The notes under the pieces: generated by a model | What the model was told of the DNA's origin: nothing | Database searches by the model: none | Seen by the model: only the letters and a program-made list of their open reading frames with translations | In this document: piece after piece, positions 1 to 11,102 of the stretch | Layout of the letters: every line of letters starts with the position of its first letter | Numbering within the stretch: position 1 is the first letter of the stretch | Position numbers and translations under genes: made by a program | Assembly (NCBI GenBank): GCA_023052935.1 | Contig: CM041294.1 | Location: forward strand, 156,427,399 to 156,491,398 | Length of the DNA: 64,000 nucleotides | From: Piezodorus guildinii | Taxonomy: Eukaryota > Arthropoda > Insecta > Hemiptera > Pentatomidae | Direction of reading: 5' to 3'

Positions 1-345
1 GTAGTAAGTAAGTAAATATAGACGTATAATATACCGTTGGAAAGAGAAAGATTTCATAAAAATATATTATCTGAAGCTCAAAGTTGTAAAAGGTAATATA
101 AAGTAGGATATACACTTATAACAATTTAATGTAGTTATATTAATTAATAAACTTATAATATTTTTCAAATTGATATATTTTATATTAGGTTTTAAATTGA
201 TTTCAACAGTCGAGGTAAGTGAAAGTCGTGTGTCGCCCGCACCAGATTTTTAACTCTATTTTATTTAATTGCTGTTAAATTGGTTTTAACAACCGTGGTA
301 AATGAAGGTCGTGTGTTTCGTTCCCCAGATTTTTTCTTGAAGTGT
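1..345 (-). repeat. Family X repeat, terminal part, two stacked ends
   Basis: High-copy unclassified repeat (family X). On the minus strand it starts with a TGGTGCGGGCAACACACGAC-type end and continues through a conserved interior. The terminal motif occurs twice here, near 205-250 and 295-335, as if two copies were stacked or one end was duplicated. The interior part at 25-60 matches other copies at 7980, 29640 and 33680. No coding capacity is visible. The left end lies outside the window. Confidence 0.75.
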
Positions 346-1020
346 GAGTCGTGAGAAGTCTGTTCATGTGCATATGGTTTGGTTATACTGAAGGGTCGCT
401 CTCTTGTCGAATATTAAAAAATATATTTATCAACTACTATCTAGGGAAGGTTTACGGTGCCACACTATCACGGCCAAAAGCCATTACTATGCAAATCCTT
501 CTCGAGAGAGTTAGTTAATAAGCAGCTCCTTTATGACAGTTGAAAGGTCTGGCTTAGCTCTGATTAAAAAAAAGTTTATAAGAGATACTTATAATAACAT
601 AAATGATTATAGAGCTTTCCGAAATAAAGTAATAAAGATAAAATTGGAGGGAATGTTTTTGAACTGAGAATAATAAATTGGAGAGGTATAAAGTTGGTGG
701 GGGCGGGGCAATCCTAGAAAGATTAAGCAGCTGGCTGGCCCTACGCTTATTAACGGCTTGAAAAGCTTTAGCAACTGTCCCTGTCATTAGAAAAACCAGA
801 ACCAATTCCAACTTTAATTTAGTCCAAAATCTCTTTTCCTTTTGTCGGGAGCAATGAGAAACAGTCCTCTAATAAGAAAATTTCTCTTTAATCTATCTAT
901 ATGGGGGCATCAAATTTAGATTAAACAAACTTTTTGCATCCTCGCTAACCAAAGTAGATAAGCCTTGTTTGTAGTCCTGGAATCGAAAAAAAAATATATT
1001 AGGTCTTTTTATATGAAATA
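346..1020. other. No recognised feature
   Basis: AT-rich sequence with a few G-rich words. The longest open frame (554-811, minus) has low-complexity composition and no recognisable motif. I see no gene or repeat here that I can name. Confidence 0.4.
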
Positions 1021-1029
1021 TTTCTTTTT

Positions 1030-1990
1030 ATTATTTTAGAAATAGAAAGAGTGAGCTTTTGACTACAGTGGTTTTTCCCCCGGCTTATCTTATGCACTGC
1101 AGCCTTATTAGGCTTATTGTCCGTTAATACAGGCCTATTGTTTTGGTGAATCTGACCAAGCTATAGGAGTTTATCAGTTCACACAACTTTAGATCTATAA
1201 TACAGTCGCTGCCAAAATAATAATACCGTATCCTAGCAATCTCTGGACAACTGCATACCACATGACATGCAGTTTCGTCTTCCTTCTTGCAGAATCTGCA
1301 AGTAGGTGAGGCCACCAATCCCATATTATGGAGATGCCTGTTAAGCTAGCAGTGTCCTGTGTACAGTCCTGTCACCTTCCTCAGAGTTATCCTCTCCATT
1401 GAGTGTATTGCACAACTTCTCTCTTTGCAGGATCCTTCCAAGAACATCTTAGAGTGATGCTGCTTTCCAGTATCTCTCCAGTATTGCCTAGATCTATTGC
1501 CAGCAGCCGCCTTGATCAAACCTTTAGCATGGCTGAGGCTTATTCCACACACAGGTTCAGGTGTAGAGGGTAACCGAGCAGAACCCCTCCTTGCGAGGCT
1601 ATCGGCTCTCTCATTGCCTACGATGGCTGAGTGACCAGGCACCCAACGAACTCGGACTTTATTCAGCAGGGAAAGCTTATTGAGATTTCTCTTGCATTCA
1701 TTTACTAATCTGGACTGAGTCATGTAATTACTTAAAGCTCCGATAGCAGCTTGACTATCGGTATGGATAGTTATAAGCCTTTCCTGATCCCTTCTGAAAT
1801 TAAAGTTTGAGCACAGATATTTATCGCCATTACTTCAACCTAAAAGACTGCAGTATTTTTACCTAGAGAGATGGATATCCGTTCCTTTGGATTTGTCCAT
1901 TCTCCATATTCCAGCCCCTGAGCCTACCTCTGTTAGGGATCCGTCAAATAGTGGTTAGTTAGTGTCATTCAGAACTGTCGGCTTTAGCCA
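1030..1990 (-). pseudogene. RNase-H-bearing LINE fragment (LOA/I/R1-like), broken
   Basis: The minus strand reads the C-terminal part of a LINE polyprotein. First comes an RNase H domain with a TDSQAAIGAL-like strand, then VRWVPGHSAIVGNERADSLA, the usual RNase H end carrying the last His and Asp. A zinc knuckle CRFC...CHVVCSCPEI follows. The frame is open from 1723 to 1349, hits a single in-frame TAG at 1346-1348 and continues in the same frame to 1124. Further upstream (1724-1990) the homology continues with a TGA-type break and frame shifts. The upstream RT and endonuclease are missing. It is a dead 5'-truncated copy. RNase H plus a C-terminal knuckle points to the I/R1/LOA group; the exact clade is not settled. 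Confidence 0.8.
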
Positions 1991-1994
1991 ATCT

Positions 1995-2515
1995 TTTTTT
2001 TAAAACATTTTATTGATGTTTACAACTGTACTTATAATAAATACAATACGTAAATGGACTAATTTACAATTATGGTCTGGAAAATGTCTTGTGAAGAACT
2101 ACCCAGTGGTAGCATTTCAATGTCAATTTAATTTAATAGGTCTCGAGGCCATCGTCTTTGCAATCGGCTCAGAAGGTTGTCAAAAATAGATGGGAATGAC
2201 AAGTTGCGTACAAGAGGATTCGTGTGGGTCACGAGTTTGAAATTAAAAGAGGCATATCTGTTTTGGAACAGTTCTGCGACAAATGGGATATTTAGGTCAT
2301 TATGGATGATTTTATTCGTAACGAAATATGGAGTATTTAGGAGTTCTCGAAGGATTTTTGATTGGTAGAGCCCCAAACCTCGAAGAAAAAATAGAGAGAA
2401 AATATGGAAGAGTAGTAAGCAAATCTTTGTTAAATGCCTTAATTTCGAAATTTTAAGTTTGATTTGGCCCAAGTTTGGAAAAAAGAAGTTTGATAATAGT
2501 TTCATATAATTCGGC
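1995..2515 (-). pseudogene. Jockey-type LINE 3' end (ORF2 C-terminus)
   Basis: An open frame at 2128-2505 (minus) reads the last part of a Jockey-like ORF2: NTPYFVTNKIIHNDLNIPFV, then a basic end RLQRRWPRDLL. The same end closes the intact element at 15526-18210. A T-run at 1996-2004 on the plus strand is the poly(A) tail. The upstream RT is absent, so this is a 5'-truncated insertion, apparently abutting the RNase-H LINE to its left. Confidence 0.82.
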
Positions 2516-2879
2516 CTTCAATCGCGAAGCTAATTTATAATGAAAAAAAAAAAGTATGAACCAGTAAATTTCCAGCAACGAAATAACTTAAACTATTAAT
2601 TTATTAAACAAAGAATTCGTAAACATCGGAATAATCATATCTGATAACACGCAAATGCACCACCTACAGACCCATATATCGCATTTTTGCCCGAAGAATG
2701 ATAATTGAGTAGGCATGGAATCGAAACAAAAGCCGCGTTTGACTGAGTGCCAAGAAAAGTATTATCGAGCGCCTTAAGAACGTGCCGACAGTTCAGTTAC
2801 TCGCAACACGACCAACGTACGTAGCTATTGTAAGAATCAATGATTTGAAGTAAAAGTTCTTCTCTGTGGAAAGGAAGAG
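2516..2879. other. No recognised feature
   Basis: Mixed-composition sequence without an open frame of note or a match to the other repeats in the window. Confidence 0.35.
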
Positions 2880-3175
2880 TTAATCCTTCGAGGTGTTTGT
2901 AGAGAAGATGGGCGGCAGACCTTCCTTCTCATTTACAATATTTCTTGGAGTGCTGTGAATGTATAGTTTCCCTACATTTGTATCATGGATGGCATCGTTC
3001 AATATTTAAAACAAAATATTTTTTATACCATTCAACATTGTTTTCACTGTTTTTTCAATACATATCATTATTTCCGGTTGTTTTTCATCTTTGAAGAGAG
3101 GCTTATAGGAGTGCTAAATTGCTTGTAGATTTTGGCTACTTCAACATTTACTTTATTTTACTTACCTATTTACTA
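2880..3175 (+). repeat. Degenerate Jockey-type LINE tail
   Basis: At 2890-2935 the plus strand reads a decayed RCL-RRW-DL end of ORF2, followed by a 3' UTR. The stretch at 3008-3060 repeats with few changes at 4258-4310. The unit is therefore a second, older copy of the tail seen at 4050-4440. Confidence 0.55.
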
Positions 3176-3241
3176 AACTACAATAGGATATTTAAGGGGA
3201 AAAAAACGGTACTTCTAAAACCCAAGAAGAGTCTTGGACTC

Positions 3242-3505
3242 AGTACATATAGAGATTCGTACTATATCCAGGCCAAAGGCCGTGCAATGAGGTGATTAAG
3301 CCTTGATCACACTCAGCCGCCAGGTTTTTCCCCAATTTTGGGTACCCACTTTAAAGAGAGGGGTCTGCCCTAGAAGGGCTTCTATACCCTAGCCCCCCTC
3401 CCCTTTCCGCCGAACTCGCAGAATAAATAATATTCTGCCACAGCCGGGATTCGAACCCAGGACCCGGAGACCAGTAGCCTATTCACTAGACCACGCCTTC
3501 GAAAA
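3242..3505 (-). mobile_element. tRNA-derived SINE (SINE-C)
   Basis: Read on the minus strand it begins with a tRNA-like head. A box A-like GTGGTCTAGTGAATAGG lies near 3480-3498 and a perfect box B (GGTTCGAATCCC) near 3452-3463. A non-tRNA body with GGGTACCCAAAATTGGGG follows, then a CACTCAGC segment. There is no full cloverleaf, so this is a SINE head and not a tRNA gene. A diverged relative lies at 42775-42985. Confidence 0.75.
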
Positions 3506-4045
3506 TTTACAAATCAAGGTTAGCCTTAATATATATGATGGGGAAAGATGCCCAGCGAGTCCAGGATTATGGTCTCTGTCATTTTCTTGAGCTGATTCAT
3601 TCCCCATCCATATTCTTCCAAAAATACTCTCGTTGCTTATGGGATACCCTCCTCCCACCTCCCTGCTTCCGAATCAGAGCCCTTTGACAGTAAATGATCT
3701 TTCGCCAAACACCTCACGAAACTTCTCCAGGAAGGGAATACATTTTTCATAATTTTTTTTTTCTTTTTCTCCTTGGAGTATGTTCCTTGTTCCTGATGAT
3801 TTGGCTCATATCTGATTTTGGGATCTACTATTTGTTAGGCTTTTGTGTCTTTCCAAAACAAAATATATTCTGACTCTAACCCATTGGTTTAAATCCTTGT
3901 TTTTCCTTCAATTCTTGATATTATTTCGAGTTGTATGAAAAGAAAATGGGTAGGATATCTTCGGATTTTGATTTTTTTTTCCTGTTAATGGGTAATTTAT
4001 ATCTATGTATATCATATAATTACTCAATATTTTCCTTTAATTTAC
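3506..4045. other. No recognised feature; T-rich
   Basis: T-rich sequence. A very decayed Jockey-like tail may lie at 3905-3965 (SCMKRKW on the plus strand), too short to call. Nothing else is seen. Confidence 0.35.
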
Positions 4046-4049
4046 ATAT

Positions 4050-4440
4050 CCTCCGAGGCGTCTGAAAAGAAGATGGATTCGAGACCTTCTAGTTTAGTAT
4101 ATTTTTAGAGTGCTGCCGTGGGTAGCTTCTCTACATGTCTTGTTCACGACTATTTTCTTTTAGCCTATTTATTGGACGTGTTGTACAATATACTTGTAAA
4201 TATCAATAAATGATTTTTTTTTTAAATTTAGATAATATCATTATTTTAGCACAGTTGTAAATTTTAAAACAAAAACTTTTTAAACCATTCAACATTGTTC
4301 TTAATTTTTTCAAGAAAAAGCTTTGTTCGCAGAAGTTATTCCACCTATTTAGAGAGGCTGATAGGAGTATAAAATTAATTCAAAATTTCGGTTACCTCAA
4401 CACTTACTAAACTGACATTATAAACTTCCATTTAACTAAA
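4050..4440 (+). repeat. Jockey-type LINE 3' terminal fragment
   Basis: The plus strand reads PPRRLKRRWIRDLLV-stop at 4051-4098. This is the same C-terminus as the intact element (PPRRLKRQWPRDLL). The UTR runs to an ATCAATAAATGATT end near 4202-4220, which is echoed at 48570-48590. Downstream sequence to 4440 parallels 3008-3175. Confidence 0.7.
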
Positions 4441-4479
4441 AAAGATCAATTACCATCAAAAATCATTTCTTGGGAAATC

Positions 4480-5000
4480 AAAAACGCTGCAAATTATTAT
4501 CCAATGGTTTATTATTTCCAAACAACAATATTAGGGTATAACTGTTTATAAACCTATAGATATAATATTTATTTATTGAGAATTATTACAATATGTTTCA
4601 GAATGAACAATAGTAATACTGATATAAGACCACATTCATACAATATATACAGAAAATAATAATAATAATAATCAAATTACATAAAATAGAAAATAAATAA
4701 ATTCATAAAAGAACAGATAAACAATTAAATAATATAAATAATTCAAACAAAAATGGTACATCACCGCTGCTAATTTCAAAACGCTATATCTCTGCTAGTT
4801 CTGGACCAATTTCAATCATTATTTTCATCATTTTGTATGAAATTCAATTCTCTATGGAATTTCACTAAAAGCAAAAAATATTTTGGTATTTATTTATTGA
4901 TAAGGAGAATCGGATTTTTTTTTTATTCGTTATTAGGGTTCGAAGCACCTTAAAACGTAAGCCCTCAAATTTTGAAGAGGGGTAATTTTTTTTTTCCTCG
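4480..5000 (-). repeat. Family Y repeat
   Basis: Unclassified high-copy repeat. Diagnostic blocks are AACGCTGCAAATTATTA and TTTATTATTTCCAAACAACA at 4483-4530, the GCTATATCTCTGCTAG block at 4780-4800, and the GTAAGCCCTCAAATTTTGA block at 4956-4978. Matching blocks occur at 8980-9300, 14885-14950, 19925-19960 and 53150-53550. No open frame is present. Confidence 0.7.
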
Positions 5001-5123
5001 ATTACAAAGTTTCATTATTAAAACTAATAAACTAAACATTTTCTAAATTCAATTTTTAATTATGAAGAGTATATTATATTTAAATAAATTCTCCGAAACC
5101 ATCTCTTTTTTTTTAAATATTAT

Positions 5124-5523
5124 TTTCTTTTCTTTTTTAATTTTTCTGGAAGTTTTTCCTAATATTACACACTTAAATGAGCACACCTTAACTTTCTTTT
5201 GTTAATTATTTATTTTATTTCATAATTGCTTACATCATTTATCAACGTTTCGGGTTGTTTCCCCATTCTCAAGATATTATGTTCTTATCTAAAATTTTAT
5301 CTATTTTTTTCTTCAAATTTGATGAATTGTTGGTCATATAGTTGGTGCTAATTTCCACATTTAAATTTAGTTTCTTTTCTTTTTTAATTTTTATTGAAGT
5401 TTTTCTTAATATTACACACTTAAATGAGCACACCTTACTTCTTACTTCCTTTTGTTAGTTATTTATTTATTTAATAATTTTTTACATCATTTATCAACGT
5501 TTCGGGATTGTTTCCCTATTCTC
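5124..5523 (-). repeat. Direct pair of structured CTGA...GAAACGTTG units
   Basis: Two direct copies of about 150 bases (5124-5275 and 5371-5523) share TTACACACTTAAATGAGCAC and then CATCATTTATCAACGTTTCGGG. On the minus strand each ends in a CTGAGAAT/TTGAGAAT box, a short hairpin (GGG/CCC in one copy, GGGA/TCCC in the other) and GAAACGTTG. Spacing and orientation resemble tandem terminal repeats of a Penelope-like element. No reverse transcriptase is seen between or beside them. Confidence 0.55.
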
Positions 5524-5796
5524 AGTAAAAAGAAATATGTGATAATGTTTTAGCAAATTTAGTTACCAAATTAATATATTGACCATTGTTGACACAAAAA
5601 TAAGGAACTTTTCATGAAATATGACCAATATTGAATGATATGGATTTTCCGTAAGTATTAATAAAACACAAATAAATAATTTAAAAAAAAAGGTTATAAA
5701 CGTGATATAGAGTTATTGAATTATAATTTTGATTATCGTTAATTTGTTAAAAATGTAGTCTAATGTTGCATTGTTATTGGTTTTTGACTAGTGAGT

Positions 5797-5830
5797 CTGA
5801 AGATGAGGCATATAAACCTCGAAGCGTTGT
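5797..5830 (+). ncRNA. Hammerhead-like structured unit
   Basis: CTGAAGA at 5797-5803, one extra T, hairpin GAGG/CCTC (5805-5808 with 5817-5820), then GAAGCGTTG. The GAAA box has one change (GAAG). It is one of several units in the window in which the stem covaries while the flanking boxes stay fixed. Confidence 0.45.
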
Positions 5831-6137
5831 AAATGTATTATTGATGTATTAAATAAATAATATTTAAAAAGAAGAGATGGTTCCGCAGAATTTATTTAAA
5901 CCGAAAATTGTTTTTAGTTTTTTTGTGAGAGACTTTTAATAGTGTGTAGGAGTAAATCATATTATTTCACTCTATGGCACGGGGTTGTTCTGGGCACTCA
6001 GCGCTTTACTTACAGGTCTGACCAAGTTAAGCTAACCTGGCCTTGTCTGTATTGAATTTTATTACATATTTAGCATGTAAAATACGTATATACGAATAGC
6101 ACCCCTCCTCCGATCGATCACCACCCTTTCTCCGCTT

Positions 6138-6995
6138 TTGCTTAATGACCATCCTATTGTTTTTAGTTCCTCTGTTAAAAATCTTGGCATCATCATCGAC
6201 CAAAACCTGTCCTGGAAACCCCAAATTGCCCAAATTTCCCGTCGATCGATTAGTACCTTGAAATTATTACACCGATCCCGCCACCTCCTACCACAATATA
6301 CCCGTAAACTCCTAGAATTGCTTTTTAAGATTTGTGTTCGGTACCTCGAGACGGTCGCATGTATCCCACCTCTACGACGAGCTAAAGTGGTTAACCAAAA
6401 ACATTCGAAGACAATATTTCCTTGGATCATTCCTTTATCAAATCATAAACTCCCACCATCCATTTTATGTCTACAGCCTTCTGGTATTTAAATCCTCAAC
6501 CCATCACCAGGAAACAAGATCCCGTCTGTCCGACCTCCACACTCCTTTCCATAGAACCAAAAAATATGACTGCTCCTTTTTAGCCCGGTCCTCTTCCTTA
6601 TGGAATACTCTCCCTTCAAACATCCGTCATGCTCCTTCCCTCTCATCGTTTAAATCCCTCCTCTTTCAATACTTCCTTTCTCTTCATTCAGATGTAAGCT
6701 AATTTTCATCATGCCAACTTATGTAAGGTGAATTTTACTTTAATGAGATGTAAAAGTTACATTTTATTTTTATTCTTATTTATTTATTTTAAGAATTTGT
6801 AAATAGAGTAGACACTATGACCCTTTATTTTTTTTTTACTTTTTTGTTTTCATTCTTTTGTTATTTAATTGTATTTATATATTGTTTTTGGCCAGTTATA
6901 ATTTATTATTTAGTTCATAATTGTTATTCTTAAGAGACATTATCCCAGAATAAAGTTTTTTTTTTTTTATTCTATTCTATTCTAAAATCAAAACA
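6138..6995 (+). mobile_element. CR1/L2-like LINE, 3' portion, broken
   Basis: The plus strand reads the RT C-terminal region. VKNLGIIIDQNLSWKPQI starts near 6175. After a frameshift in the 6330-6360 stretch, FLARSSSLWNTLPSNIRHAP ends at 6702. The 3' UTR closes with TTATCCCAGAATAAAG and a TTCTA microsatellite tail (6960-6985). The palm with the catalytic Asp pair is missing, so it is 5' truncated. The C-terminal SLWNTLP-type motif and microsatellite tail fit the CR1/L2 group. Related 3' ends lie at 11101-12384, 49170-49775, 54640-54835 and 56165-56570, all on the plus strand. Confidence 0.78.
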
Positions 6996-7138
6996 TTGAA
7001 ATTGTTGCCAACCCGCTCTTTCCCTTTGGCTATTGTATTACATCCCGGAAAAAATATTTTTACAGAGAAAATAAATATATATAGGATAAACCTTTTTGAT
7101 CTAGGAACAATATCGGATTAATTAGTGCCCTATTACCG

Positions 7139-7265
7139 TAGAGGGGAGCTAGGGGGGGGGAGAGGTTATTTATTGAATACATCCCCCTTCCCGCCCCCAT
7201 TCCGATTCCCCCCTCCCCCATTCAGGGAAAAGGAGGAAAAAGGGGTTCTTAGAAGAGGGCAATAT
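7139..7265. repeat. G/C-skewed low-complexity patch
   Basis: Runs of G, then C, then A/G-rich sequence in an otherwise AT-rich neighbourhood. The open frame across it (7125-7313) is compositional and not a gene. Confidence 0.5.
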
Positions 7266-7389
7266 GGCTGGTTAAGTTGGCAGTTCATTTATTGCAATCA
7301 AATCGGAATTTGAAACGGAGCATTTCCTGAAAATTTACCGGATCAATAATGCTACTTAATTTCCTTTGGGCTTCAATGCAACGTTGCAG

Positions 7390-7725
7390 GTAAAATACTG
7401 AAGTTTAGTTTATTATTTTCAATAATGAACACTTTTAATTGACCAAAACTAAAACAAAACTTACCCCACCCCTCCTCTCAAAATTTAAAAGCTTACATTT
7501 CAAGAGGCGTTGAATCCGAAGAACGAATAAAAAAATCCGTTTGTCCGCTGCATTTCTTCGAAACTACTGGACCATTTTTTTTTTTTTTAATTCGCCACAA
7601 AAATACTAGTCCATGCAACGAAGATCCTAACACCTAGACGTTGACATCAGCTGGTTATTTTTAAAATGGCGACCGATTAAAAGCGATTTAATTCAATAAC
7701 TCAGTTATTTTTTAAGATAGAGAAA
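7390..7725 (+). repeat. Family Y fragment
   Basis: Shares TTTCAAGAGGCGTTGAATCC, CTACTGGACCATT and an A/T-run followed by AATTCGCCACAAAAATACTA with other family Y copies. The block at 7590-7700 is the reverse complement of 15150-15247 plus 19852-19875. It therefore shows what that locus looked like before the LINE at 15248 entered it. Confidence 0.65.
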
Positions 7726-8470
7726 AAATCTGGCAACACACGACTTTCACTTACCTCCATTTTTAAAATCAATGAAAGAATTTTCAAAAACAGTTAGAGA
7801 TAAAAATACGTGTAACTATTAAGGAAATAATTAAATTGAATTTATATAGAAACATGTGTTTTATTAAAAAATCTATTATATTATTATCTAAAATAATCAG
7901 TTAGTTTTATGTTCATTTCATCACTCTCTATTAACTTTTAAAAGCTTGTGTATGAGATAATATTTTTTCTAAAATCTTTAGCTTTCCAACGGTATATCAT
8001 ACATGTATATTACTGCTCTTATGTTCAAAAACGAAAAATTGCATTAAAAAAATATTTTTTCTGTTTTCTCCTTTAATTGGGTATCGAATAAAACCTACAT
8101 GATATTAAAGTTCATTAAATTTTACATCGATATAGCGAGTTTAATCAAAATCGTCGGAACCGTTTTCGAGAAAATCGAAAAAAGGTGCAAAGTGCATGGT
8201 ATAAAGTGCCTCTTTTAGTAAGCTCATTTTGATGAAAAAAGTTTTCTCTCGTCTCAATCGTATAGTTGTCTTAAATATGAAATTTCAGTTTCATAGGACT
8301 TACCGTTTCCGCCCGGGAGTTACCACACACACACAGACCTTTATGCGGGACTTGGTTGTTTGGACTCAGCGGGCCCTAAAACGTGTATTTCCGTTGGAAA
8401 CTGGAATTCGACAATTTTCACGATCGCAATACTTCCCCTTACTATATATAGTAATTCAAAGTAAAAATTC
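7726..8470 (+). repeat. Family X repeat, nearly full length
   Basis: Begins with TCTGGCAACACACGACTTTC and runs through all family X interior blocks to CGATCGCAATACTTCCCCTT and ACTATATATAGTAATTC. No transposase or RT frame is present. The outer ends carry CTTTCACTTAC at the start and its inverse GTAAGTGAAAG at the end in better-preserved copies. The frame at 8229-8474 is repeat sequence. Confidence 0.75.
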
Positions 8471-8479
8471 ATGAGTGGT

Positions 8480-9305
8480 TTTTAAACGAAAACCCGCGAA
8501 TAATTATATAAAGAGAAAAAAAGAAAAAAAATATTTTATTTTACACATAAATACGGTCATAACTCAGTTATTTTTGAAGGTAGAGAAATAAAAACCCTAT
8601 GTATATTGAAGTAACAAATTATAATAGATGTGATTCCACCGAAAATCTGTTGTTATTGAAGATAGAGAAAAATCAAAACGATTTTAGAGATTAAGACGAC
8701 GCGTTGAACAGAAAGCAAAAAAAAAAAAAAAAATTAAAAATATATATATGGTCAAGCCACAAATTTTAAGATATAACTCCCCCCCTGATAACTCGGTTAT
8801 TAAAAATAAAATGTAAGGTGTTCTGGAATCAGGAAATTTTATTTGAATGAAAATCGAAAGAAAAGAAAAGGAAGTAGCAACGCAGTCCTGTATAAATGCT
8901 TTTGATTTATTTTTTTCGAATAATACTATTCAATAATGTAATCCACCCAAAAAATAAAATTATCCCCCTAACCCTTTCAAAATTTGAGAGCTTAAGTTTC
9001 AGGATGGGTTGAATCCGAATAACGAATAAAAAAAAATCCGTTTCTCCTAATTAATAAATAAATAAATACTAAAAATTTCATACGATAGAGAATTAAATTC
9101 TCGGCAAAATTAAAAAAGAATCATTGAATTTGGTTAACAACTTGCTGAGATATTGCATTTTGAAATCAGCGGTAGTGATATGGTATTATCCTTTGAATTA
9201 TATCACTTAATTGCCTATCTACAGCCTTATAAACAGTTATAACCTAATATTGTTATTTGGAAATAATAAACCATTGTGTAATAATTTGCAGCGTTTAATC
9301 AAATT
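8480..9305 (+). repeat. Family Y repeat, long copy
   Basis: Contains TAACTCAGTTATTTTTGAAG, the TGTGATTCCACCGAAAA block, TATGGTCAAGCCACAA, the GAGCTTAAGTTTCAGG block and, near its end, GTTATTTGGAAATAATAAAC. The same order of blocks is found at 32320-32985. It is non-coding. Confidence 0.7.
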
Positions 9306-9339
9306 CAAATTAAGCTAGATATAGTGATAATAATTAACG

Positions 9340-10006
9340 TTACAATTGAGGCGAGATCTGATTTCTGTGGTGATTCCTGAGCAGGTAATCTGTTGGAGAC
9401 GTCGGGAGAATATGGTGGGTGCGGAAGAACTTCGTAGCCCAGTTCTTTCAACGCAGGTCTCAAGGCGTTTCAATTGCTGCCGCTCCGTGAGATCATGAGG
9501 TACCCATGTATCGAGCTATTCTACTTTCCCAATACACTTTAAATGTCTGGAAACGGTAGATGCACTTGCATTTAGTTGTGCTGAGAGTCCTTTAACTGTT
9601 TGGTAGGGGTTTCATTCTACTGTATGTTTGAGGACATCGTTGTCTATTACGGACAGAGGTCTTCCTCGGAGCAAGTTTTTCAAGTCGGTACTCCCTTCCC
9701 TAAACGTCTTGCAAATATTTTTAGCGGCCTCAGCTGCTGAATGGCCGAGTTTAAACTCGTACAAAAATTATTACTCAAAAATCGCGTGTTTCCTTGTTCA
9801 TATTTGGAGGTATACTAAAAAGTGGGTAATTGATTGGGAAGCTAATGTTTATAATACAAAGGTAGAGGATTAGTAACTGTTTACTTTAAATATGTAAACA
9901 TTCGGAAGAAAACAAGAGAGACCTGCAAAATCTTTTATGTATTTCAGAAACTATAAAAACACTTTTTTTTACACTTAAAAAAATATTTCATGTGAAACAA
10001 ACCAAT
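9340..10006 (-). pseudogene. Internally deleted mariner, 5'-truncated copy
   Basis: Minus-strand relics of a mariner transposase. The start region EFKLGHSAAEAAKNI is read near 9730-9760 and the GKVKKLDTWVPHDL-like region near 9490-9530. It ends at 10006 in a terminal inverted repeat of the type ATGTGAAACAA(A)CCAA. The catalytic centre is missing, as in the copies at 13750, 31059 and 57815. The left terminal repeat is not found, so the copy is truncated near 9340. Confidence 0.75.
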
Positions 10007-10079
10007 TTGTAATACAACAAGTAAATATGCTAGTAATGATAAAATACATGAAGAGAAAATATTCATTGGCATCACTCCA

Positions 10080-10400
10080 CTAGGTGACTAAACTAGAAGG
10101 TCTCGAGGGCATCTTCTTTTTAGACGCTTCGGAGGATTGTCAGGAATTAAAGAGGAAGCCAGGATTGAAACTAGTGAGTTAGAGTTTGGAAGGATTGATA
10201 CCTGGTTCGGGCCAAATCAGCAACATATGGGATGTTAAGGTCTTTATGGATGAGTTTATTTGTGACAAAGTAAGGAGCATTGAGGATTCTTCGAACGATT
10301 TCGGATTGTAAGGATTGAATACGGGAAGAATTTGATGGTTTTGTAGAGCCCCAAAGCTCAACTCCGTAAGTCCAGATAGGCCTTATGATGGTGATATAGA
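10080..10400 (-). pseudogene. Jockey-type LINE ORF2 C-terminal fragment
   Basis: The minus strand reads the same block as the ends of the other Jockey-type elements: a WGLTELSFGALQ-like stretch, NAPYFVTNKLIHKDLNIP near 10230-10290, and a final PPKRLKRRCPRDLL-like end near 10100. It is frame-shifted, lacks the RT palm and has no clear tail. Confidence 0.72.
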
Positions 10401-10900
10401 TAAGCCTTTTCTAGATGAAAAAAATGATTAAATAACGAAAATGAATTTTTTCCTCTTCAATTTGAGCAAGGTAAAAAATACAACTTAAAGATTAGGAATC
10501 TCGGTCGAAACTGATGCATGAAAGGATATGAACTAATCTTTTTTCAGAATATGCAAACACGATTTTATAAACACAGCGAGAATTAAATCGAAATATCAAA
10601 AAACGCTATGAATTTATTTTAAAACTAAATAGTTTCAAAAGTGAGGCACTAAGTCCCTCAGCATATCTGAAAAATAAATCAGTTTAAAAACAAAGACAAG
10701 GAAAGCCGACATTTTGAATAGGTTGTTCCAGCCTAACAGTTCTCAAACACTAGAAGTTTTGCTGCTCCTGGCTCGGTCCTCTTTATTCAAACATTGGGTC
10801 AGACTTTGCGATAGAATACTAAGTTTATGCAGCTTACTTCCATAAGCCTTACGCCTCAGTCATGCAGATCCCACTTCGAAACAATGTCGCTTTTTCAAAT
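10401..10900. other. No recognised feature
   Basis: No convincing frame or repeat seen. Confidence 0.35.
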
Positions 10901-11017
10901 GCTTTTTGCAATGGAAATTACTTTACAAGGAACAATATGGTCTAGTGGATAGAACAATAGACTACTGCTCTCTAGGTTTCGATCCCGACTCTGCAAATAA
11001 TTTTATACTGCTGTGTG

Positions 11018-11101
<84 letters not shown>
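11018..11101. repeat. (CT)n-(TA)n compound microsatellite
   Basis: About 26 bases of CT repeat run directly into about 56 bases of TA repeat, immediately upstream of a LINE fragment. The same CT-then-TA composite occurs at 48317-48398. The open frames that cross it are artefacts. Confidence 0.95.

Positions 11102-11102
<1 letters not shown>

Noticed and set aside
3440..3500. tRNA-like stretch with perfect box B
   Set aside because: There is no closed acceptor stem and it continues into a SINE body, so it is a SINE head and not a tRNA gene. The same applies to the heads of SINE-A and SINE-B copies.
7125..7313. 62-codon frame rich in Gly, Pro and Phe
   Set aside because: Low-complexity G-run and C-run sequence; no homology seen.
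8229..8474. 81-codon frame, and similar ones at 44454-44666 and 61906-62094
   Set aside because: All three are the same family X 3' end. They keep partial similarity because the DNA is repeated, with stops and shifts that differ between copies; not evidence of a conserved protein.
9628..9873. Plus-strand frames MRTSLSI... at 9628, 31532 and 58326, and the minus frame at 13841
   Set aside because: Antisense of mariner N-terminal coding sequence; the similar peptides recur only because the mariner copies do.
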